From positions 620,001 to 684,000 of the forward strand of contig NZ_PUHY01000015.1 in NCBI RefSeq assembly GCF_002967765.1: a DNA stretch of 64,000 nucleotides, in the 5' to 3' direction. The DNA comes from Blastopirellula marina (lineage in GTDB: Bacteria; Planctomycetota; Planctomycetia; Pirellulales; Pirellulaceae). Below, piece by piece: positions 48,131 through 58,200 of this stretch (within the stretch, counting starts at the first letter, position 1; every line of letters starts with the position of its first letter). The notes below the pieces were generated by a model. It was not told where the DNA came from, did not search any database, and saw only the letters and a list, made by a program, of their open reading frames with translations. The position numbers and the translations under genes are program-made.

Positions 48131-49606
48131 CTATCGCGTCTTAATCGAGGCCGCGATGTCGTGGAAACAGTGGGCGATTTCTTCCGGGCTCATAGCTGAA
48201 CCAGCGGTGAACAATCGGCCCGATTGCAGGGCGTCTTCCCAGGAGAGCTGCCCCTGGGTGAGACGATGGAATGTATCGGAATTCAAAAAGCAGGTTGGGC
48301 TATCGCCGTTCATGAGTCCGGCGCCCACACCTACGAGTTGGCCCTGATCAACAATCATGTGCCATTGGCCGCCGCCGTTGCCACTGACCCGCAAACTGAC
48401 ATAACGCCGTTGTGGATCGGTAGCAGTAAGCTGGTTGGCATGGGAAATCCAAGGAGCGAGATCCTTGGCGATGGGGAACTTCTGCGGCACAGGTGCTTCC
48501 CGTGGCCAACCGAAATTCTTGTCGATGGCGTACTTCACCAGCATGTCCATCATCGTTTGGTCAACGGGAGGACAGGGAAGATGAGGTAATGCGTTTTCGG
48601 TGCGTGTGCTATCGAAACTTGGGTCATCGCTCCAGTACGATTGATAAACCTTCATTTGATCGCGGAAGGAGTCCATCATCTGCTTAGCGTCATCGGTGAC
48701 ACTAGCGTCGCCCACTTCCTCGTGCTTTGCTAAATCGAGAACGGCACCACCAATCGAAGCCAACATGTCGGCGACCGTAGCTGGATTGGGATTGGTGAAG
48801 TGATAGGTCTGGCCGTGCAGTTCCTGTCGGCTGATCACTTCTGTCATCGCGGCTGAAACCCAGTCCACAGGAACCAGATTCTTGCGTTCTTCGCCTGACA
48901 ATGCCAATGTTCCGAGCCAATCCCCTTGAGCAATCACTTCCCAGGGAATTGTCGTAACAAGTGTATGGACAAGTCGGAGCGGCGTGTAAAAGCCATGGTA
49001 TGAGGTCGTAAACCCCGTTTGCGAGTCGCCAACGATGATCGAAGGACGATGTACCGTGAGTTGATCAAAGCAATCGGCAGCGCGGACTTCTTTCTCGGCG
49101 GTGATTTTGCTCGATTCGTAATCGTTGCTTGGTAGCTGACCTACGTCGAGTTCGTCTTCGCGAATCGTTTCGCGACGTTGACCACACACGTACGCAGTAG
49201 AAACATGATGAAACTTGCGAATGCCGGTCGAACGGCACAAGTCGAGCATGTTTCGTGTCCCGTGGATATTGCTGCGCCACGGTTCGCCGTCTTCTTCGTC
49301 TGCGTAGAACGTTAGCGACGCGGCTGAATGGACGGCAGTGTCACAAAACTCGCTGACCCAACGTTGGTCTTCGGCGGATAGCCCACACATCGGCTGGGTG
49401 ATGTCCCCTTCAAGCACGATTGGCCGTACCAGAGCGTGACCAAGTTCGCGCTCCCAATGGGTCATTGCCGTTTCAATCCGTCCGACCGCTGACTCAATGC
49501 GAGACTTACGCACGATGACTGCCAGCGGGATTTCCGCCAAGGTCAAGTCACGTAGCAGGTACCGTCCCAGGAGGCCGGTTCCGCCGGTTAACAAATGGTA
49601 TTTCAT
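48131..49606 (-). CDS. thioester-reductase-like extended SDR fused to an SCP2-like domain
   Basis: A 491-residue protein started at the ATG at 49606. The first 270 or so residues are an extended SDR: NAD(P) motif LLTGGTGLLGRYLL, DITQP, VHSAASLTFYA, NIHGTRNMLDLCR, Ser136 in HVSTAYVCG and Y163-x3-K167 (NDYESSK). This matches thioester/fatty-acyl reductases that release carrier- or CoA-bound acids as aldehydes. The last 95 residues (from about 395) look like an SCP2 sterol/lipid-binding domain (WHMIVDQGQLVGVGAG, LNSDTFHRLTQGQLSWEDAL, GRLFTAGSAM). This fusion suggests the enzyme handles a hydrophobic chain. It lies 34 bp behind the enoyl-reductase-like SDR. Confidence 0.83.
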   Translation of the reverse strand: MKYHLLTGGTGLLGRYLLRDLTLAEIPLAVIVRKSRIESAVGRIETAMTHWERELGHALVRPIVLEGDITQPMCGLSAEDQRWVSEFCDTAVHSAASLTFYADEEDGEPWRSNIHGTRNMLDLCRSTGIRKFHHVSTAYVCGQRRETIREDELDVGQLPSNDYESSKITAEKEVRAADCFDQLTVHRPSIIVGDSQTGFTTSYHGFYTPLRLVHTLVTTIPWEVIAQGDWLGTLALSGEERKNLVPVDWVSAAMTEVISRQELHGQTYHFTNPNPATVADMLASIGGAVLDLAKHEEVGDASVTDDAKQMMDSFRDQMKVYQSYWSDDPSFDSTRTENALPHLPCPPVDQTMMDMLVKYAIDKNFGWPREAPVPQKFPIAKDLAPWISHANQLTATDPQRRYVSLRVSGNGGGQWHMIVDQGQLVGVGAGLMNGDSPTCFLNSDTFHRLTQGQLSWEDALQSGRLFTAGSAMSPEEIAHCFHDIAASIKTR

Positions 49607-49640
49607 ACGATTTATGGTCAAACTGCCTGAATAGATTCGA

Positions 49641-50405
49641 TTAAACGTGAACGGCGGCTCCGCCATCGACGACGAGCGTTTCCCCTTGGATCAAGTCGGC
49701 AAGGGGAGATGCGAGGAAGACAACTGCGTTGGCAATGTCTTCGATGCTGAGCATCCGTTCGCCCATCATGGTCTTGTCTTTCCGGTGCGCGAACATTTGA
49801 TCCGCACCCGGTAAACGCTTCGTTGAATCCGTCTCGACAAGACCTGATTTCACGATGTTGACGTTAATTCCCTTGTCGCCGACTTCCAGTGTTAGGTGAC
49901 GTGCTAGGCTTTCTAAGGCGGCTTTGGAACTTCCGATCAGCCCGTACCATGGCAACGCCATGTCGCTTCCGTGACTGCTGATTCCGATCACCTTGGCTCG
50001 GCCTTGGCTTTTCTCAAGCAGCGGCATCGCGCCTTGAACGAGATACAGCATTGCCAACACATTCGTGTGGTAGGTGTTCTCAAAATGTTTTTCGTTAGCA
50101 GCAAGCAGTGGGCGGAATCCACCAGTCGCCGCGTTGCTGACAATGATATCGAGCTGCTGAATGTGTTCGCCGATGTATTCCATCATCGATTCGACATCGT
50201 CCTTCTGGCTTACGTCGGCTTTCACGACGAACGAACGACGCCCCATTGCGCGGATTTCCTTGGCCGTTTCCATGGCAGCCGTTCGCGAGGTAACGTAGTT
50301 GACGATAACGTCGGCCCCGGCTTCGGCCAGACGCAACGCACAGGCACGTCCCATGCCGCGGGAGCTGCCGGTCACCAGGGCAATTTTCCCCGTCAGGTCG
50401 ATCAT
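49641..50405 (-). CDS. FabL-like enoyl reductase / short-chain dehydrogenase
   Basis: A 254-residue classical SDR. It has LVTGSSRGMGRACALRLAEAG, NAATGGFRP, the active segment ISSHGSDMALPWYGLIGSSKAAL (Tyr and Lys spaced as in FabL) and a C-terminal ADLIQGETLVVDGG that closely recalls the NADPH enoyl-ACP reductase FabL. It overlaps the Rieske gene by 4 bp (ATGA) and has AAGGA eight bases before the start. Because no ER domain is found in the neighbouring synthase, this protein could supply enoyl reduction in trans. A simple ketoreductase role cannot be excluded. Confidence 0.85.
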   Translation of the reverse strand: MIDLTGKIALVTGSSRGMGRACALRLAEAGADVIVNYVTSRTAAMETAKEIRAMGRRSFVVKADVSQKDDVESMMEYIGEHIQQLDIIVSNAATGGFRPLLAANEKHFENTYHTNVLAMLYLVQGAMPLLEKSQGRAKVIGISSHGSDMALPWYGLIGSSKAALESLARHLTLEVGDKGINVNIVKSGLVETDSTKRLPGADQMFAHRKDKTMMGERMLSIEDIANAVVFLASPLADLIQGETLVVDGGAAVHV

Positions 50406-51565
50406 GATGTTTTTCCTTGGTAACGAATGGGAATGGTATCTCGTTTGGTATGGGCATGATCAGGGTTCATAGCCCGATCAATATAATTCTGAAAATGGTA
50501 AACGCGCTCTTCACGCGTTGAGATCAAACCGCCCAACGGCTGATCGACTGATCGCATTCCAGCTTGCATTTGAGCCAATACCTGGGCATCTTCTTCGCCA
50601 ACCTGACAGAGAAAGTCATTGGCCCAACGGCTAACTAAGAAGCGGTTCCATAATCGACGCACTTGACCCTGACGGCCGACGTGGCACATCAGGCGGACGA
50701 TCGAAAGGGATTGATGCGCCGACAACGGTACGATGCATTCGACCCAACGGTAGAGCGAAAGGTGGGCGATCATCACGTTCGGATAGTGAGCGACATGGCG
50801 ATAGATTGGATTCCGATCGCGGCCAACCAACAAGTGCCCGAACTTGTCGAGCGTCGTGCGAAATGACTTTTCCTCGTGAAAGTCGACCGTGAGTGAACTT
50901 CCCCAGTCGTCGAGTGTATGCTCGCACTGTTCCTCCGTAGGTGACTCGCCGAACGTCTTTGGATGAACTTCGGTTGTGTGATAAGACTCAAGGGCGTTTT
51001 CGATCAGGCACTTCCAGTTCGCGTCGATTGTTCGCGTCAGCGTGATCGCGGTATGCATTTCGGGAGTGAACCAAGACGCGTAGGTCTGATACATTTCACC
51101 CAGGAATTCTGTCAACGAGGGCCCTTCGTCCGCGAGATTGATAAAGATCAATTCGCCGCAGCATTCGGCGCGATACTTCTTCAAACCCAACATGCCTTGC
51201 TTCAACGGGCGAAACGATTTGGCATCTGGGATCTTGCGAACATTTCCAGTCTCATCGAACTGCCAACCATGGTATTGGCAATTCAAACGATCCGTCGTGC
51301 CGCAGATTTTGTCGGTCAGCTTGCAATAACGATGCGAACAAACATTTAGGAAGCAATGAATGTCTTCCCCCGAATTCCACAAAATGAGCGGGCGACCGTA
51401 GAGCTCGAAGGTAACAAAGCTACCGTCCTGGGGCAGTTCGCTTTTCAGGGCGACCGCATGCCAAGTCGGAAGTAGGAGCTTGTTAACTTCACGTTTTAGG
51501 AATTCTTCGCTCGTATACGAATCTCGCGGAAGTATCTGGGGATGGTGTTCTGTACTTAAGAACAT
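50402..51565 (-). CDS. Rieske non-haem iron oxygenase, alpha-subunit type
   Basis: A 387-residue protein started at the ATG at 51565, preceded by GGAGG seven bases upstream. The Rieske centre is CSH at 76-78 and CQYH at 96-99. The catalytic domain has the mononuclear iron site around ENALESYHTTEVHP (H196 and H201). Such oxygenases hydroxylate, desaturate or oxidatively modify rings and alkyl chains. It overlaps the phosphopantetheinyl transferase gene by 10 bp and the FabL-like gene by 4 bp, so it is clearly part of the lipid operon. No ferredoxin or reductase partner was recognised. Confidence 0.9.
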   Translation of the reverse strand: MFLSTEHHPQILPRDSYTSEEFLKREVNKLLLPTWHAVALKSELPQDGSFVTFELYGRPLILWNSGEDIHCFLNVCSHRYCKLTDKICGTTDRLNCQYHGWQFDETGNVRKIPDAKSFRPLKQGMLGLKKYRAECCGELIFINLADEGPSLTEFLGEMYQTYASWFTPEMHTAITLTRTIDANWKCLIENALESYHTTEVHPKTFGESPTEEQCEHTLDDWGSSLTVDFHEEKSFRTTLDKFGHLLVGRDRNPIYRHVAHYPNVMIAHLSLYRWVECIVPLSAHQSLSIVRLMCHVGRQGQVRRLWNRFLVSRWANDFLCQVGEEDAQVLAQMQAGMRSVDQPLGGLISTREERVYHFQNYIDRAMNPDHAHTKRDTIPIRYQGKTS

Positions 51566-52239
51566 AAGGCAACCTCCGTGTTGTCTTGAGTCTGCCAAAC
51601 GACGGCGGCCGTACCGTTGTGGTTAGAGCGAATCCATGTCGAAAATCGAGGCAGTCGCTTACCACGTAGGGCAGCTCGGACCAAGTTGTGATCGAACGAG
51701 TCCACGGTTACTGCTGCCGGGTTCCATTTGTGGGTATCACCGCACGCTTTGAAAATCGCTTCCTTCAATCCCCAAATGATAGGAGTGCGCTGTTTCGGCT
51801 GAACATCAATCCAGTCACGTTCTGATGCGGAAAACCAAGCGGTATGGAAGGTCTTGTTCTGAGGTACGTCGACCGCCAAGTCGACCCCAATTCGACGGCC
51901 TGACCTAGACCAGCCGACAAGAATCGATTGCCCAGCGTGTGAAATAGAAAGGGATGCGTGCCGCCGTTTTCCATCTATCGCAATACGTGGCCGTGTACCA
52001 AGACCGTTCGCATCACGCGATAGAATCTCGATTCGCGACAACTGCGATATTGTCACGCTGCGGCTGATCATCCGTTTGGCCAGCCAACGCCCGGATAACC
52101 ACTGCGTACGACGAATTGAGTTCTTCCAGAAATCGAGTTCGCTTCGTTCGGCGACGGTCAGCCAATTTAGTGTGCCAGGCAGCGGCAGGCGACTGGCATC
52201 CGCAACGTAACGAACGAAGCGAGGTGCAGCAAAGGTCAT
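51556..52239 (-). CDS. Sfp-type 4'-phosphopantetheinyl transferase
   Basis: A 227-residue PPTase, most likely for the three ACPs of the synthase whose gene it overlaps by 4 bp. Core motifs are LSISHAG near 97-103, IGVDLA (D120) and WGLKEAIFKA (K159, E160). In the usual G-V-D-x-E motif the Glu is replaced by Ala (A122), so one magnesium ligand of Sfp is missing; many Sfp-like enzymes tolerate changes here. It is the second PPTase in the window, besides acpS. Confidence 0.9.
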   Translation of the reverse strand: MTFAAPRFVRYVADASRLPLPGTLNWLTVAERSELDFWKNSIRRTQWLSGRWLAKRMISRSVTISQLSRIEILSRDANGLGTRPRIAIDGKRRHASLSISHAGQSILVGWSRSGRRIGVDLAVDVPQNKTFHTAWFSASERDWIDVQPKQRTPIIWGLKEAIFKACGDTHKWNPAAVTVDSFDHNLVRAALRGKRLPRFSTWIRSNHNGTAAVVWQTQDNTEVALCS

Positions 52240-55200
52240 GCGACACCTCCACGCATCAAAATGACCTTTTCGTAACCGGTCGCTTTGAGGATGACGGTAC
52301 CGTCTTGTCCAACCACGATCATGTCGTACAGGGCAGACTTTTCGGCAATTTCACGACAAGTAAAGTGGACATAGCAATTCTCTCCATCAGCAGGGACACG
52401 ACCGAGCTCTAGGTGGGCGATTCTGCGAGGTAGCGATACTGCTTGCTGGCCATGCAGATAGAGATGACATCCACAGGCATAAAGTGCCGAGTCAAGCACG
52501 CAGGACGGAATGATCCATCCTTCTCGCTTCGCTTCTCCAGTAAGATCGACAAGGGGTTGGGCGAGGATGTGTCCCCAACCGGAAGTCGCGTCGCAGCTGA
52601 TGTTCTCGAGGCAGCGAAAAGGCTGACCATGATAGATCGCACTATCTTCCGGATACTGCACCGCGTGCCACTCGGTCGGGAACGCCGGAAGTGAGAATGT
52701 AATGTTCGCCGGACCGTCCGCTACTTCCGCTTCGGCCTCCAGGTAAAGGCGATCCTTTTGGATCAGGCCACCCGTGCGATTTCGGAAGTCGCATGTCCAA
52801 CGAACGTGCGCAACGTCTTCGCCTTGCATGCTCGCTCGAGCCTGGGCGGTTTGTAGGTTGTCCGTATGAAAGACGAGTCCATCGACCATGTCGACATTTC
52901 GAAATCCGATCACCTGTTTGCCGCTCGCCAGGGCAGCCGCTTCGCGTAGTGCTTCAAGCGTAGCGACAACTGGCATTATGGGTTTGCCACGCAGACGATG
53001 CTGTACCAGGAACGGATCCGTGGTCGGATTTAGCGGCACATCGCCGACAAGTTCGTCCCCTTCACGACGCGTGGTCTCGATCAGCGGCACATCACCTGCC
53101 GCTTCGCCACTGCGAGGTTGAAATTCACCCAGTGGATACTGTTCGGCTGGATAGAACATTGGATAGAAATCACCAAACGTATAAAGCGTTTCCGCCTGAG
53201 TGCCGCCAGCGAGTTCTTCTTCTAAACGACGTACACCTTCCTCTGGAAGCATGTATTTCATTTTCATCACACTTCGAGGACCCCACGCAAAGCGAGACAG
53301 AGTGGCGATGCCGGCCCCTTCCCACGATTCCCAGTGGATCGTCAATGTGGTGCAATCGGGACGAGCGGCACGATGCCAGTCGAGGACTTTCGACATCGAG
53401 TCATTACCGGCAGCATAATCGCTGAGCCCGTTGCCACCGAAGCGGCCACTGATCGAACCGAATCCTATGCAATGGGTGAGCGGATCGTTCTTGGTCAACG
53501 CAAGAAGATGCATCAGTCCATCGAATTTTGTGCGGACGAGTTTCTCGACAAAATTGACCCGTTTATGCTCGAAGCGACCTGGTTCGATGAGGCCAGCACC
53601 GTGCACCAATCCGGTAACGCCGCCATCGGTTGCCCGAACTTTGTCGAGCGCGGCGGCCAATTCTTCGCGACTGGTTACATCACACTGATGATAGGTGGCG
53701 GTCACTCCGGCTTCGGCAAACTTCTGCAAGTTCGTAAAGATCTCACAATCTTTCAGCACCCGATCCCATGCCGCTCCCGGCGATTGTCCATTGGCCACGG
53801 CCTGACGCGTGATCTGCGTCTTGTAGGTCTTGAGTTGCTCTTCATCGAAGTTTCGCCAAGGGGCGTTCTCGAGAGGTGGAGGGCTCTTGCCGAACAAATG
53901 CAACTTCCAACCGTAGCGGCGAGCAAGTTCGCGGGCGGCGATCGCCGTGATTCCGCGTGCCCCACCAGTGACAACCCATACGCCTCCGATGGGAATATTT
54001 GCGAGGGGACCAACGGGAAGATCCGTCGGGATGGGACGAACGACACGGCGAACGTCACCGGTCCAGCTGACCTCCACTTCCGGCCGATCGGAAGCAATTT
54101 CACGAAGCATGGCGGAGATGATATTGCTGGTCAGCTCGCCTGCCGGGGTATCGATCACCTTGCATCGAGCCAATGGTTGCTCGCGGCGAGAGTCCTCGAT
54201 GTGAATCGATTTGACAAACCCAGCCACACCACCCCCGTCGGGAACCGCAACTGGAGTTTGAAATCCGAAGTCACCTCCAAGTGAGGTAGCCGCAACGAGT
54301 GTTCCTGCATCCGTGTCGGGCGACTTGGCCAGCCGTTTGTACCAAGCTTGTGTAACGAAGAACGGCGTAATGATACCTTCTTGTCGACGTTGTTCGATCG
54401 TTTCAGGCGAGAGGCAATCGTTGGCGATCTCATCTCGACTGGTGGTCAGGAACAATGTTTTCGCTGGTCGCTCGGTATGCAGCCCCTCAAGATAAGCGAG
54501 TGTGGTATCGAGATCGTTACCCGGAGGGAAGCGATAGACCTCTGCTCCGCCCGCTTGCAATGTTGTTTCTAGCTCAATTGCCAGGCTGTTGTCGCCGAGG
54601 ATCCAAACAGGGGCATCGAAAGTCGTTGCTTTCGGGCTATTAGGCGATAGCGGTGCATCAATCAACTTCAATTCGCATCGCTGCGTGCGAAGTTCAACCG
54701 TAGCTTCTGCTGGGCCTAGGCACACCTCGGGATTAGCTGACTGGCGAGACGGGGACGCGTCGCTGCGGCTTTCGGCCAACTTGCCCAAACCGTCGGCGAA
54801 ACGTTGCCAATGCCGCCGTTCCGTAATCAGGACTTCGGTACGTGGTGTGTCGGCTTCGATCTCACGGATCAAATGTTCAAGTCCTTCGGCTAAGGGCATC
54901 AGCGTCAGGTCACTTTTCTCTTGAAGCACGCTTTGCGTTTCAGGACGGGCCGCCATGCCGACTTCATCCCAACCATGCCAATGGAAACCGACGCTGCGCA
55001 CCCAAGGACGTTGGCGACGATAGGCACCCATCAACTTGCAAAGCAAATCACTGGCCAGACAGTAATCGGCTTGGCCGAAACTTCCCAGACGACCAGCGAT
55101 GGAACCAAAGCCAATAAAGTGACGAATCGGATCGGACTTGGTAAGCGCGGCAAGGTGAACCATGCCGCCATCTTTCGCGCCGATTGTCGCATGCACAACA

Positions 55201-58200
55201 TCGAACCGTTTCTTCTCGAAACGACACGATTTGTCGATGCCTGCACCATGCAAAATCCCGGCAATGGGCCCGTCGGTACGTCGAATCTCGGCCAGAATGC
55301 TTGCGAGTGATTCGCGGCTTGAGACGTCACAAGCATGGTATGTTGCCGAAACGCCAGCTTCCGCGAAGGCTCTCATCGATTTGTCGATTTCGATAGCCTT
55401 TTGCACCTTTTCCCAAGCTTGCGGCGCGGGTTGACCTGCTTGGCGAGCAGCGATCATCGTGTCCGCTTTCAGCTTCTTAAGACCGGCCTCATCGAGTGTT
55501 CGCCACGCGGGATCGATTTGGGGAAGTTGACTGGTCCCGAGTAGGTGCAGGCGAACCCCGTAACGCTTGCCGAGTTCCAGTGCACAAACTGCGGTGATAC
55601 CGCGGGCACCACCCGTAACGAGCCAAACTCCGTGTGGAAGATGCGACTCGCTCGACTTTGGTTGGGCGGACTTATCCACCGCGTATGGAACGCAACGTGT
55701 CCCGCCTGACCAGGAGACTTCGTAATCGAGGTTTCCGGAAGCGAGTTCGCGGAAGATGTTATCGGCGACGAGCTGTGGATCGTCTTGCTGTGCCGTATCG
55801 AACGCTTTGACTCGTGGGCCTTTTCCCCCTCGCATGACCGTATATTCAATGAAGACCGCCTTCATTAATCCGGTCAATGCTCCTCCGTGGGCTGCGGTCG
55901 CACCTTGGGAAAAACCAAAGTCGCCGCCCATGGCGGTCGTCGCAACCACTGTTGCCTTGTCGAGCCAACCTTGTTTGTCCGCAATCGCGAGCCATTTCTG
56001 GCAGACGAACAGCGGCGTTTCCATCGCGGCCGATTTTTGCTTGTTCCACAGCGATTCGTTCGGGAAACGTATCGTTTGGCCCGGATCGCGACCCGTGGTA
56101 ATGAACAAGTGCGGAGCGGAACCAACGGTGCAAATCTCTTCAACTTGTGAAACCGCAGTTTCCAGATCTTGGACGTTCTCGATTTGATAAACCGTGACTC
56201 CGTCTGCCTGCAACTTGGCAATCAATGCGGAGGCCGTTTCCCCTGTTCCTAATACGATCGCCGATCCGTGCCAGGTTGGTTGGGTTGGGGCATCGGCAGA
56301 AATTGGAGCATTGATCATCTCCAACTCGAACCGAGCGGTCACCTTGGACGAAGCTAAAGCAGAGTCATTAGCGCGTTTGGGAGAAACTTTTGCCGAGCCA
56401 GACCTACGCAATAAAGCGGCGACACTGTACGTCTCGACTTGCTGCTTGACGATGTGTGTTTTGACAACAATCTCGCCAGTTTGCCAAGTTAACTCTACTG
56501 AGAGTGTGTCTTCAGCAGATTCGATGGGGAGTTCGTTTTCGGATGCCGTCGAGGACGAGTCGTCAGACATCCCAGCCATCTGAAGTTGTCGTGAACCGAC
56601 ACGAACCATGGGACTATCGCTGGTGATGGTGATGCCATCACGCGATAGCTCGAGCGTAGCAATGCGATCGGCCTGTCGATCGGAAACCGTGATTGTTGCC
56701 GAATGCGAAGTGGAAGACCCAGCGGCGACGTCGCATGCCGCTTCTAAGTCCGCACTTCGCTCGAGCAGATCACTGAGTGGGAATTCAGGCTGGCCTGATT
56801 CGGGGTCACGATCGATCGTGGCAGCAAGCCCGTATGAGTTTACGCCACCAATCGGCAGGACGGTACCAACGGGAACCACCACGAGGTGAGGGAATCCCGA
56901 ATGTGGAACTCGTACGAAGGTTACCAGTTGCAGGGCATCGCGGAGTGGTCCGAACGCGGTCGGTGACACGCGAATGCCGTGCGATAGGCTGCCGATCTCG
57001 GAGGCCGTGGCTGCGACTTGTTCCACTTCGCCGAGTACGTCAGCGATGGCAAAGTGATGCGCCAGCAGGTTGCTCAGCGGTGCTTCGACGGCGTCAGCAA
57101 TCCCTTGCAATTCGTCGAGTTGATCTGCCGAAAGAAGACCGTAGGCCTGGCCGCAGCGGACCGAGCCGGGCAACTCATCGATCGACAAGCCAACGCATTC
57201 AGCATAGGTCTGCAGAATGCGGCGAATCTCGCCGCGATACTGCATTCCATGACCATAGCCAATCTCGTAAGGCGTTCCGCATAATTCCATGGGGACGGAC
57301 ACGCCCGAATCCGTATCTAACTCTTCGTCCGCGACGATCGAATCCATGGAATTCGAAGTCACGGCCGGCGCATTTTGATTAGGTTCCCTGGCCGGCGCCG
57401 GAGCGGCCGGGGAAAAAGACGCTGCCTCGTTTTCGTTCGAGGTCGCGGCGACAGGTTGTCCGTTTGCTGACAGGAAGTTCAGCACATGGCGAAGAGTTGG
57501 GAAGTCATCGAGCGACAACTCGGTTGCCGAAGTACTGATCTCGAAGTATTCCTGCAATTCGCCGAAGAGCTGGGCCTTCTTAATACTGTCGATGCCGAGG
57601 TCGGCTTCCAGGTCCGCATCCAAGTCGACCACTTCCGGTGGATATCCGGTTTGTTCGACCACGAAGTTGACCAGGAACGATTCCAATTCGGCGGGGCTGG
57701 TACCGACGGCCGAGTTGGCTTCACCAGAATTAGACACGACCGATGTATCAGTGGGAGACGCCACTGGGATAGGTGCCGTAGCCGGCGGTTGAATCGGAGG
57801 AACCACAGGGGCTGCCACGACGGGAGCCGGCGGCGCGGCAATCGGTGGCGGTTCGACGGCAGTCGGTGTTGTGGCCGTTGCCTGACCGTTTGCCGAAAGG
57901 AAGTCGACCACGTGACGAAGCGTGGGAAAGTCATCGAGGGACAACTCGGTTGCCGAAGTGCTGATCTCGAAGTATTCCTGCAGTTCGCCAAAGAGCTGGG
58001 CCTTCTTGATACTGTCGATACCTAGGTCGGCTTCGAGATCGGCATCCAAATCGACCACTTCGGGTGGATAGCCGGTTTGCTCAACGACGAAGTTCACTAG
58101 GAACGATTCCAGTTCAGCTGGGCTAGTGCCGGAATTCGTCGGCGTAGTGGCTGGCTGCGGAGTGTCAACCGTCGGAGCCGAGGGGGTGGATGCGGTGGGC

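Noticed and set aside
53334-54284. 316-codon plus-strand open frame inside the synthase gene
   Set aside because: Antisense to the second KR unit; composition is that of a shadow frame and no domain is recognisable.
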